Position numbers and translations under genes: made by a program
In this document: positions 1 to 6,037 of the stretch, in pieces
Layout of the letters: each line of letters begins with the position of its first letter
How positions within the stretch are numbered: the first letter of the stretch is position 1
Notes under the pieces: model-generated
The model's database searches: none
Told to the model about the DNA's origin: nothing
The model's input: only the letters and a program-made list of their open reading frames with translations
NCBI GenBank assembly: GCA_002402965.1
Contig: DHGW01000010.1
Coordinates: 1 to 11,080 of the forward strand
Length of the DNA stretch: 11,080 bases
Source: Bacteroidales bacterium UBA4788
GTDB taxonomy: Bacteria > Bacteroidota > Bacteroidia > Bacteroidales > VadinHA17
Direction of reading: 5' to 3'

Positions 1-394
1 GAAGTTCCTCTTCTTTGTTAATTTCATTCCATAATCTGATGGACATAATCTCATCAAACTCTCCATTGTCAGATAGGCTCCAAATTACAGGCGCATCTTT
101 CAGCATTGTCTGACGGACGGTGATTATTTTATTCATGGAAAAGAAGAACAAGCTGCAGTATAGGTAGCTTCTTTCTGTGTGGACATTGGTAAGTCTTACA
201 ATCTCAAGATTATCTCCCTCTTTATAGGTATAGATTCCATCTAACTTTAGTACTTTGCCTGGTGTACAAATGCAATTGTTATCGACGAAATACCAGGTCG
301 AAAAGAAGTGACATCCAAGCCTAAGCAGGCAACCGTTAATCTTTTCCTTCAAATAAAGGATATGGAGTCGTACTTTGTAGTCTATTTTCAACAT
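1..394 (-). CDS. Unrecognised protein, 3' end beyond the left edge
   Basis: I do not recognise this protein. Reading the minus strand from ATG at 394 gives 131 uninterrupted codons to the window edge, with no stop, so the C-terminus is missing. It begins MLKIDYKVRLHILYLKEK. The visible part is rich in aromatic residues and has five cysteines, at 22, 28, 41, 43 and 80. It shows no signal peptide, and although residues 80-87 are hydrophobic they are too short for a membrane helix. In-frame stops (TAA TAA) lie about 20 codons upstream and no other ATG comes after them, so 394 is the only good start. No clear Shine-Dalgarno or TAnnTTTG promoter was found upstream, but a G-rich block lies about 21 nt before the start. 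The ORF is more AT-rich than the genes to its right, which fits recent acquisition. It could be an accessory-island gene or, less likely, chance open frame. Confidence 0.55.
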   Translation of the reverse strand, partial: MLKIDYKVRLHILYLKEKINGCLLRLGCHFFSTWYFVDNNCICTPGKVLKLDGIYTYKEGDNLEIVRLTNVHTERSYLYCSLFFFSMNKIITVRQTMLKDAPVIWSLSDNGEFDEIMSIRLWNEINKEEEL

Positions 395-414
395 AATAAT
401 CAGTATAAAGGTAT

Positions 415-447
415 CCCCCGGTATCCCTCCCCCCTGGGTGCCCCCCC
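415..447 (-). other. G-run block, potential G-quadruplex
   Basis: On the minus strand four G-runs of 7, 6, 3 and 5 (plus-strand C-runs 441-447, 429-434, 425-427 and 415-419) are separated by loops of 6, 1 and 5 nt. This fits the usual G3+N1-7 pattern for a G-quadruplex. It lies just upstream of the ATG at 394, so it would fall in the 5' leader or promoter of that ORF. The homopolymer tracts could also slip in length. Whether it folds is inference. Confidence 0.4.
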
Positions 448-718
448 ATTATTAGTCTGAGGGTGCTACAGTAAGAAATTCAACAGAGATTTACATGCAA
501 TTTATTTTAATATAAATACCTGAGTGATCCTGATCTGACACCAAAATCATGAAGAAAAAAATTCTGGAAATGAAAATAATTTGGCAAAAAATGGCTTTCA
601 CAAATATTTTATAAAAAATTATGAAATATTCCAGTTAAGCATTTGAAATACAGCAGATATGTGTATTAATATTTACAAACTGAGGTGAAAAGACTGTGGA
701 ATCAAAAGGGGGGAAATC

Positions 719-749
719 TTTGTGGCAGATTTTGCGGATTTTGTGGCAG
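719..749. repeat. Short direct repeat TTTGTGGCAG
   Basis: Exact copies of TTTGTGGCAG lie at 719-728 and 740-749, with the related TTTTGCGGAT between them, giving three imperfect units at about 10.5-bp spacing. That is one helical turn, as for protein-binding half-sites. They lie just beyond the 3' terminator of the tRNA-Asp gene. No function can be assigned from sequence alone. Confidence 0.45.
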
Positions 750-755
750 GAAATA

Positions 756-784
756 CAAAACCCCTTGATTATCAAGGGGTTTTG
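756..784 (-). terminator. Intrinsic terminator of tRNA-Asp
   Basis: A perfect inverted repeat with 13-bp arms (CAAAACCCCTTGA / TCAAGGGGTTTTG) surrounds a 3-nt TTA loop. Read on the minus strand it starts 12 nt after the end of the tRNA and finishes in GGGGTTTTG, so it should stop tRNA transcription. The symmetry, with A-tract and T-tract on opposite sides, means it could also stop plus-strand transcription. Confidence 0.85.
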
Positions 785-796
785 AGGGTGTAGGGG

Positions 797-871
797 CGGT
801 GCGGACGGGACTCGAACCCGCGACCCTCGGCGTGACAGGCCGATATTCTAACCAAACTGAACTACCGCACC
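797..871 (-). tRNA. tRNA-Asp (anticodon GTC)
   Basis: The minus strand folds into a complete cloverleaf of 75 nt. The acceptor stem is GGTGCGG/CCGCACC, the D stem GTTC/GAAT, the anticodon stem TCGGC/GCCGA with loop CTGTCAC (anticodon GTC, aspartate), the variable loop GGGTC, and the T stem GCGGG/CCCGT with loop TTCGAGT. The discriminator base is G, as is usual for tRNA-Asp. The next bases are CCC, so the CCA end is not encoded and must be added enzymatically. It has its own promoter about 10 nt upstream and its own terminator 12 nt downstream, and appears to be a single-gene unit. Confidence 0.97.
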
Positions 872-881
872 AAAAGCGATG

Positions 882-911
882 CAAAATTAATCCAATTTTT
901 CATTCCTCAAA
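882..911 (-). promoter_or_regulatory. Bacteroidota-type promoter of tRNA-Asp
   Basis: On the minus strand a -33 box TTTG (908-911) is followed, after exactly 18 nt, by a -7 box TAATTTTG (882-889). This matches the TTTG / TAnnTTTG pattern of the main Bacteroidota sigma factor. The expected start site, a few nucleotides after the -7 box, lies just upstream of the tRNA 5' end at 871. Confidence 0.65.
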
Positions 912-1003
912 ATATTTTGTTCAAATATATGTGACCTGCCCGTTAACCTGCAGACCAGGCCTTGCAGAGCCCTTCGAAACATGTGATATATGCATCTGAT
1001 CCT

Positions 1004-1033
1004 TATGTAAATCCACCATGTTTCTTATATTTG
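1004..1033 (+). promoter_or_regulatory. Probable promoter of the xdhC operon
   Basis: TATATTTG (1026-1033) fits the -7 consensus TAnnTTTG, and TATG (1004-1007) is a 3-of-4 match to TTTG at the same 18-nt spacing as the tRNA promoter. The ATG of xdhC follows 15 nt after the -7 box, so the 5' leader would be only about 10 nt. No other good promoter was found before any of the four operon genes. Confidence 0.45.
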
Positions 1034-1048
1034 CTTTAGAACCGGCCC

Positions 1049-2119
1049 ATGAAAAACATTTACTTTCAGATTAAAGAAAACAGCAAGGACACAGCAAGTC
1101 TTGTTCTGGCAACGGTTGTTGCCACTACCGGATCAACACCCCGGAAGCCGGGCAGCTCGGCTATTCTTCTTGATGGCAGGCTGATATCCGGCACCGTCGG
1201 GGGAGGGATCATCGAGGGCAGAATCCTGGAGTATGCACGAAAATGCTCCGGAGGATGCGAGTCGGCATTGCTGCACTTCTCCCTTGATAAAGAGACCTCC
1301 GAGCCGGAAGAGGCAGTATGCGGTGGAACAATTACAATTCTTGTCGACAGCAACCCGGTGGCTCACCTTACTGCCTTTAAAGAGATGGAACAGAGTATCG
1401 GCTCAGGACAGCCGGGTGTTCTCATCACCAAGGTCGTCCCGTGGAATGAAACCACTGTGATGATAAAAAGATGCTGGTCCACAGGAATGGGTGCAATACC
1501 TATTTCATGCAGCTCTGGCGTTGACCTGAAGGGTGAGGTCAACACCATCCTGAAGACTGGAAGTAGGGCTGGTTACAGAGAGTTTGAGTTGCTGGTAGAA
1601 GGTGAGAAACAACCGGCAAAGATCTTTCTGGAACCGGTATTCCCGCTTCCCCGGCTGGTGATAGCCGGTGCAGGTCATGTAGGCAAGGCTGTGTCACACC
1701 AGGGAAGACTGCTGGGGTTTGAAGTCACTGTTATCGATGACCGGGAAGAGTATGCAAATAATGTCAACCTTCCGGATGCAGATAACATCATTGTTAAAGA
1801 TATCGGTGAAGCGGTGAGGGAGATACAAAAGGATCGAAATACCTTCATCGTTATAGTTACCCGTGGACATGGTCATGATGCCGATGCCCTCAAACCATGC
1901 ATCGGTTCATCAGCTGCCTATGTCGGAATGATGGGAAGCAAAGTAAAGGTGGCTAAGATTCATGAGGAGTTCATAAACAAAGGATGGGCAACGGAGGAAC
2001 AGTGGAAAAAGATCTGCACACCCATTGGCATTGATATTGGATCGCAGACTGTAGAGGAAATTGCAGTCAGTATAGCAGCGCAGTTGATTGATAGAAGAGG
2101 CAACAGGCAATTGGAATAG
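1049..2119 (+). CDS. xdhC: XdhC/CoxI-family molybdenum cofactor insertion chaperone
   Basis: This 356-residue cytoplasmic protein belongs to the XdhC family, whose members bind molybdopterin cofactor, help it gain its terminal sulfido ligand, and insert it into xanthine-dehydrogenase-type enzymes. The N-terminal XdhC/CoxI domain shows TTGSTPRKPGSSAI (about 26-39) and SGTVGGGIIEG (47-57). The linker region near 90 contains AVCGG, with a Cys seen in many relatives. The C-terminal Rossmann domain starts at about residue 202 with the nucleotide-binding loop GAGHVG (207-212), continues with VIDDREEYAN, and ends with the typical GMMGSKVK and IGIDIGSQTVEEIAVSIAAQLI segments. The length is normal for the two-domain form. 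The gene leads the Mo-hydroxylase operon, 24 nt ahead of the mocA-like gene, so the enzyme it serves is probably the one encoded downstream. The family call is secure; the exact partner is inferred from position. Confidence 0.93.
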   Translation: MKNIYFQIKENSKDTASLVLATVVATTGSTPRKPGSSAILLDGRLISGTVGGGIIEGRILEYARKCSGGCESALLHFSLDKETSEPEEAVCGGTITILVDSNPVAHLTAFKEMEQSIGSGQPGVLITKVVPWNETTVMIKRCWSTGMGAIPISCSSGVDLKGEVNTILKTGSRAGYREFELLVEGEKQPAKIFLEPVFPLPRLVIAGAGHVGKAVSHQGRLLGFEVTVIDDREEYANNVNLPDADNIIVKDIGEAVREIQKDRNTFIVIVTRGHGHDADALKPCIGSSAAYVGMMGSKVKVAKIHEEFINKGWATEEQWKKICTPIGIDIGSQTVEEIAVSIAAQLIDRRGNRQLE

Positions 2120-2143
2120 TGGAAGTGGGATAAATAACAGATA

Positions 2144-2740
2144 ATGAATGGAATATGGGCAATAGTACTGGCGGCGGGAGAGTCAATGAGGATGGGCTCA
2201 CCGAAGATGTTGCTCCCTTTCAATAATGTGACTGTAATTGAACAGGTAATACGCAATCTCCTGGATGCCACGGTGGACAGGGTGGTCGTTGTACTGGGTG
2301 CCAACAGAGAGGAGATCATGAAGTTGACGCGCAGGTATGATGTATTCCACTGTTACAATGAGGACTACAAAAGCGGTATGCTCTCGTCGGTCAAATGCGG
2401 GTTCTACTCGCTGCCCGAAGGCTGCATCGGTGCACTCATCATGCCGGGTGACCAGCCAATGACAGGAACCGGGGAAATAAACAGGGTTATCAGCGCCTTC
2501 ACGGAAAGCGACAAGGGCCTGGTCATGGCTTCACATAACGGCAAACGGGGCCATCCGCTCATCATGGACCTGAAATATATGGACGAGGTGCTGAACCTTC
2601 AGGACGATGAGGGCCTCAGTGCACTCGCGGCAAGGCACCCGGAGGATGTGCTGGAGTCGGAAACCGATGATGAATCGGTGCTTCGCGATATTGATACACA
2701 GGAAGACTACATAAATGAAGTTAACAAAACCAAACAATGA
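2144..2740 (+). CDS. mocA: MocA-like molybdenum cofactor cytidylyltransferase (NTP transferase)
   Basis: The 198-residue protein has a MobA/GlmU-type nucleotidyltransferase fold. The signature LAAGESMRMGSPKMLLPF (9-26) binds the nucleotide phosphates, and its S-x-R-M-G-x-P-K-x-L-L form is typical of MocA rather than MobA. MPGDQPM (100-106) carries the metal-binding Asp, GHP (136-138) lies in the product-binding region, and DIDTQEDY (182-189) is the usual C-terminal ending. MocA proteins join CMP to molybdopterin to give molybdopterin cytosine dinucleotide, the form used by aldehyde-oxidoreductase and isoquinoline-oxidoreductase type enzymes. Its place between xdhC and the two enzyme subunits fits that role. 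Its stop codon overlaps the next start (ATGATG), which suggests translational coupling. CTP specificity is inferred from family and context; other small-molecule nucleotidyltransferases share this fold. Confidence 0.87.
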   Translation: MNGIWAIVLAAGESMRMGSPKMLLPFNNVTVIEQVIRNLLDATVDRVVVVLGANREEIMKLTRRYDVFHCYNEDYKSGMLSSVKCGFYSLPEGCIGALIMPGDQPMTGTGEINRVISAFTESDKGLVMASHNGKRGHPLIMDLKYMDEVLNLQDDEGLSALAARHPEDVLESETDDESVLRDIDTQEDYINEVNKTKQ

Positions 2741-3222
2741 TGGAAGAGACAATCCGGTTCAAACTAAACGGCGTGGATACGGAACTGGTAACCGATCCGA
2801 ACCAGATCCTGCTCTGGGTCCTGAGGAATCATTTCGGCCTGACAGGGACGAAGTACGGTTGCGGGATAGGATTCTGCGGTGCCTGCACGGTGCTGATAGA
2901 CAATGAGCCTGCCAGGTCCTGCATGATGCCGGTAAGTGATGTCGCAGGCAGGAGTGTGGTTACCATAGAGGGTCTTGAGAAGGATGGAAAGCTTCATCCC
3001 CTTCAGCAGGCCTTTATTGATCATGATGCCCTTCAGTGCGGTTTCTGTACTCCGGGCATGGTACTGACTGCAGCGGGGATGCTTGACAAAAATCCATCCC
3101 CGACCCGCGAAGAAATAGTTGCAGGCCTGGAGGAGAACCTATGCAGGTGCGGGGCTCATAAACGAATCATCGAGGCCGTGGAAGATGCATCCGGGGTAAT
3201 GAGAGGAGGGAACGTGAAATGA
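2737..3222 (+). CDS. 2Fe-2S subunit of an IorA/CoxS-type molybdenum hydroxylase
   Basis: This 161-residue protein is the small electron-transfer subunit of a xanthine-dehydrogenase-family enzyme. The N-terminal ferredoxin-like domain binds a plant-type 2Fe-2S cluster through Cys42, Cys47, Cys50 and Cys62 (C-x4-C-x2-C-x11-C). The C-terminal helical domain binds the second 2Fe-2S cluster through CGFC (101, 104) and CRC (136, 138). All eight ligands are present and the length is normal. There is no signal peptide; in such pairs the small subunit usually crosses the membrane folded with a Tat-carrying large subunit. The start is ATG at 2737, overlapping the mocA stop by 4 nt; the ATG at 2740 is nearly equivalent. 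Its own stop overlaps the start of the large subunit by 4 nt. It should pass electrons from the Mo centre to an unidentified acceptor, because no FAD subunit is encoded nearby. Confidence 0.94.
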   Translation: MMEETIRFKLNGVDTELVTDPNQILLWVLRNHFGLTGTKYGCGIGFCGACTVLIDNEPARSCMMPVSDVAGRSVVTIEGLEKDGKLHPLQQAFIDHDALQCGFCTPGMVLTAAGMLDKNPSPTREEIVAGLEENLCRCGAHKRIIEAVEDASGVMRGGNVK

Positions 3223-5369
3223 AAAACATACGCGAAAAAGAAAACAGGACTGCATCTCCGCGCGGGATGAAGCGAAGGAGCTTCGTAAAGGCTCTCGGGG
3301 GCGGCATTGTCCTCTTTTTTGCTCCGTGGAGCGCCATTGACCTCTCTGCACTGGCGCCTCCGCAGCGCAGGAGCCTCACGAAGGACTACAACGCCTTCCT
3401 TCACATCGCTGAAGACGGTACAGTCAGCTGCTTCACCGGGAAGATCGAGATGGGACAGGGAATCATCACTTCGCTGGCCCAGATGATGGCCGATGAACTT
3501 AACGTGCCCCTGGAGAAAGTTAAGATGGTTATGGGAGACACGGAGCTTTGTCCCTACGACGCGGGCACATGGGGTTCGCTCACAACGCGTGCCTTCGGAC
3601 CGGCAATGAGGGCTGCCGCCGCTGAGGCAAGGGCAATACTGGTACAGATGGCCTCTGAGAAACTGGGAGTTGGAACTGACCAGCTGGAGGTTGTTGAGGG
3701 TGTGGTATCTGAGATTGGAAATCCCGCATCAAATGTTTCCTATGCCGAACTGGCCAGGGGAAAGAAACTGGAGCGATATCTTGAGATAAAGCCATCTGCG
3801 GAGGATCATACGCAGTTCACCTGGGTTGGCAAACCTCTGAAGCACAGCGATGCTTTTGAAAAGGTCACCGGCAGGGCGAAATATACCGGCGACCTGAAAC
3901 TGTCCGGTATGCTTCACGCAAGGATACTCAGGCCTCCATCACACGGAGCGAAGCTGGTTTCAGCAGATCTTTCTGCAGCTGAAGCAACAGAGGGTGTCAG
4001 GGTGGTGCGTGACGGCGACTTCATTGCCGTCCTCAGTGAGAACCGTGACATGGCTGATATTGCCATAGTACGGATTAAGGCAGAATACACCTTTGATGAA
4101 CTGAATGTGAGTGACTCTACTGTCTTTGATTACATAAACAGGGGAGAGTACAGGGCAAATACCGTTCGCGAAGCGGGAGACCTTACAACAGCATCGCAGC
4201 AGTGCACGAAGCTTTTTGAACATGAATATCATGACCCGTATCTCGCTCATGCACCTATTGAGACACATACCGCCCTCGCCCGGTTTGAAGAGGGCAAGCT
4301 GACCGTCTGGGCCTCCACCCAGTCGCCTTTCGGCCTTCAGGATACCCTGGTCAGGGAGCTGGGCATGAGCCTTGAGACCGTGAGGGTCATAACACCCTTC
4401 GTCGGGGGCGGATTCGGAGGCAAGAGCCCGTCACAACAGGGGGTGGAGGCGGCCCGGTTGGCACGGATCACCGGCAGGCCTGTCATGGTAGCCTGGACGC
4501 GTGATGAGGAGTTCCTCTACGATTCATTCCATCCGGTTTCCGTTGTTAAGGTACGATCGGGTATTGACAGTGAAGGGCGGATCATGATGTGGGACTACAA
4601 TGTCTACCTGGCAGGCACCCGGGGTGCGGAGGTCATCTATGATGTGCCGAATGCAAGAGTCACCAGCCACGGTGAGGACCGTTCGAAGTACAGGGTCCAT
4701 CCCTTTGCCACTGGTGCATGGCGTGCGCCGAACAACAACACCAACACCTTCGCCAGGGAGACCCAGATCGACATTATGGCAGCTGCGGCCGGCATTGACC
4801 CTTTTGAGTTCAGGCTCAGGAACCTGAAGGATGAAAGGATGACGGGTGTACTCAGAGCAGTAGCTGCCAGGTTTGGCTATTCTCCCGGAAAACTGCCTTC
4901 AGGAAGGGGTATTGGCATGGCATGCGGAACCGATGCGGGTACATGGGTGGCATTCATGGCTGAGGTTTCCGTAGACAGGAGCACGGGCACGGTAAAGGTT
5001 AAAAGGCTGGCATGTGCTCAGGACATGGGCCTCTGCGTCAATCCACAGGGAGCACTCTTACAGATGGAGGGTTGTATGACAATGGCTCTCGGGTATACAC
5101 TGACGGAGGAGGTAAAATATGAAGGCGGCAATATCAGGGACAGGAACTTCGACAGCTACTCCATACCTAAGTTCTCGTGGCTTCCCGATCTTGAATGTGT
5201 CATAATGGACAGGCCTGACCAGCCACCACAGGGCGGAGGAGAGCCTGCAATAATAGGAATAGGAGCTGCCGTAGGCAATGCTGTCTTTGACGCCACCGGT
5301 GCCCGGCTCTTCAGGGTGCCATTCACACCGGAAAGGGTAATGGAGGCTATAAAAAAGCCGAAAGTCTGA
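3219..5369 (+). CDS. Tat-exported IorB-like molybdopterin-binding subunit (Mo hydroxylase)
   Basis: This is the 716-residue catalytic subunit, which hydroxylates an unknown aldehyde or N-heterocycle at a Mo centre. Residues 18-24 (KRRSFVK), followed by a hydrophobic stretch, form a Tat signal, so the mature protein is probably periplasmic. Motifs run in the order seen in the isoquinoline 1-oxidoreductase beta family: KIEMGQG (75-81) near the N-terminus, a hammerhead domain from about 211 to 285 (EKVTGRAKYTGD...), FVGGGFGGK (394-402), GAWRAPNNN (499-507), and GGGEPAI with the likely catalytic glutamate at 675. In classical XdhA the EMGQG motif comes much later. The length is close to the family norm. 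A strong AGGAGGG (3204-3210), rare in this window, sits 8 nt before ATG 3219 and supports this start over Met17 at 3267. The start overlaps the small-subunit stop by 4 nt. The last codons and the stop lie inside a heptamer repeat array. The substrate cannot be read from sequence. Confidence 0.92.
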   Translation: MKNIREKENRTASPRGMKRRSFVKALGGGIVLFFAPWSAIDLSALAPPQRRSLTKDYNAFLHIAEDGTVSCFTGKIEMGQGIITSLAQMMADELNVPLEKVKMVMGDTELCPYDAGTWGSLTTRAFGPAMRAAAAEARAILVQMASEKLGVGTDQLEVVEGVVSEIGNPASNVSYAELARGKKLERYLEIKPSAEDHTQFTWVGKPLKHSDAFEKVTGRAKYTGDLKLSGMLHARILRPPSHGAKLVSADLSAAEATEGVRVVRDGDFIAVLSENRDMADIAIVRIKAEYTFDELNVSDSTVFDYINRGEYRANTVREAGDLTTASQQCTKLFEHEYHDPYLAHAPIETHTALARFEEGKLTVWASTQSPFGLQDTLVRELGMSLETVRVITPFVGGGFGGKSPSQQGVEAARLARITGRPVMVAWTRDEEFLYDSFHPVSVVKVRSGIDSEGRIMMWDYNVYLAGTRGAEVIYDVPNARVTSHGEDRSKYRVHPFATGAWRAPNNNTNTFARETQIDIMAAAAGIDPFEFRLRNLKDERMTGVLRAVAARFGYSPGKLPSGRGIGMACGTDAGTWVAFMAEVSVDRSTGTVKVKRLACAQDMGLCVNPQGALLQMEGCMTMALGYTLTEEVKYEGGNIRDRNFDSYSIPKFSWLPDLECVIMDRPDQPPQGGGEPAIIGIGAAVGNAVFDATGARLFRVPFTPERVMEAIKKPKV

Positions 5370-5416
5370 AAGTCGAAAGTCGAAAGTCTGAAAGTCGCAA
5401 CTCGGAACTCGAAAGT
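5359..5416. repeat. Period-7/8 tandem array, consensus CGAAAGT
   Basis: Eight consecutive units can be read: CGAAAGT, CTGAAAGT, CGAAAGT, CGAAAGT, CTGAAAGT, CGCAACT, CGGAACT, CGAAAGT. Six are 7 nt and two are 8 nt. The array starts in the last codons of the Mo-hydroxylase large subunit; its stop TGA (5367-5369) belongs to the second unit. This resembles short tandemly repeated intergenic sequences and could vary in copy number. Confidence 0.85.
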
Positions 5417-5453
5417 CGGTATTGAGGGGCTTTGTTACCGGAAAGGATAGAAG

Positions 5454-5483
5454 AAAGGAGGGAAGCAAACGCAACCCTCCTTT
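5454..5483. terminator. Bidirectional terminator between the Mo operon and rsmD
   Basis: AAAGGAGGG (5454-5462) and CCCTCCTTT (5475-5483) form a 9-bp perfect stem with a 12-nt loop. On the plus strand the stem ends in CCTCCTTTT, and on the minus strand it ends in TTTC. It lies between two convergent genes, 85 nt after the large-subunit stop and 15 nt from the rsmD stop, so it can serve both. Confidence 0.7.
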
Positions 5484-5497
5484 TAAGTATCATATTA

Positions 5498-6037
5498 TTA
5501 AGCTATAAGCCTGAAGAAGCTAAAATTTACGTTTCCGTATTTTCGATGGTCGGTCAGTGAAGGGTGTCCGGAAAAGTCAAGTGATTTTGGATGTTCAAGG
5601 ATAAAAAGGGAGGCTGCGGTCACAGCACCGGAACGCAATACCAGATCGGGTATCATCGTCAGCCATTTCAGTTCATATGGCGGATCGGCAAATATGATAT
5701 CGTAATTCTTATGGCAGATTTTAAGCCAGTCCCGTACGTCCATGCGGTGGACTCTGGCTGAAGTGAGATCCAGGCTGCGCAGCGTATGACGGATAAATTC
5801 ACAGTTACGCCTGTCAGTCTCAATAATGTCAATGTTGGTAGTACCCCTGGATGCAAATTCATAGCTTATGGCCCCTGTTCCTCCGAAGAGGTCCAGAAAC
5901 GATACATCCCTGAAGTCGTACTTGTTGTCAAGTATGTTTATCAGACCCTCACGGGCGAAGTCAGTTGTGGGCCGTGCCCTGAATCCTGCCGGCGGCTCAA
6001 TCAGCCTTCCCTTCAGACTGCCACCGATTATTCGCAC
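5498..6037 (-). CDS. rsmD: 16S rRNA guanine(966)-N2-methyltransferase RsmD
   Basis: The 179-residue protein matches RsmD throughout. RsmD methylates G966 (E. coli numbering) of 16S rRNA in the 30S subunit using S-adenosylmethionine. It opens with MRIIGGSLKGR, followed by RPTTDFAREGLINIL (22-36), the SAM-binding loop LDLFGGTGAISYEFASRG (48-65) and the catalytic DPPY (118-121) typical of amino-group N-methyltransferases. The length is normal. The start codon is GTG at 6037, overlapping the end of the DUF3822 gene by 10 nt; the N-terminal MRIIGG matches the family, so this start is firm despite the rare codon. No Shine-Dalgarno is visible, and translation is probably coupled to the upstream gene. 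The bidirectional hairpin at 5454-5483 ends the transcript. Confidence 0.96.
   Translation of the reverse strand: MRIIGGSLKGRLIEPPAGFRARPTTDFAREGLINILDNKYDFRDVSFLDLFGGTGAISYEFASRGTTNIDIIETDRRNCEFIRHTLRSLDLTSARVHRMDVRDWLKICHKNYDIIFADPPYELKWLTMIPDLVLRSGAVTAASLFILEHPKSLDFSGHPSLTDHRKYGNVNFSFFRLIA

Larger units (their letters stand above)
395..755. other. AT-rich intergenic stretch without a gene
   Basis: I find no supportable gene here on either strand. Positions 415-447 are a block of C-runs (G-runs on the minus strand). About 480-700 is strongly AT-rich, with many stops in all frames. Positions 719-749 carry two copies of TTTGTGGCAG, 21 bp apart, with a degenerate copy between them. The stretch separates the left-edge ORF from the tRNA-Asp terminator and differs in composition from the coding DNA to the right. 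Confidence 0.6.

Noticed and set aside
702..999. Two small ORFs, one on each strand, across the tRNA-Asp gene (60 and 66 codons)
   Set aside because: They read through the tRNA and its terminator; peptides such as SSPVRTAPTP and MRTGLEPATL are well-known products of translating tRNA genes.
3219..3266. Internal start Met17 (3267) for the Mo-hydroxylase large subunit
   Set aside because: It would put the twin-arginine nearer the N-terminus, but ATG 3219 has the strong AGGAGGG at good spacing and a 4-nt overlap with the upstream stop, so 3219 is kept.
5359..5416. CRISPR-like repeat array
   Set aside because: Units are 7-8 nt with no spacers, and there are no cas genes in the window; this is a simple tandem array.
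5058..5474. 138-codon minus-strand ORF across the large-subunit 3' end
   Set aside because: It is antisense to a clear Mo-hydroxylase gene, runs through the heptamer array and terminator, and has low-complexity repeats instead of a domain pattern.
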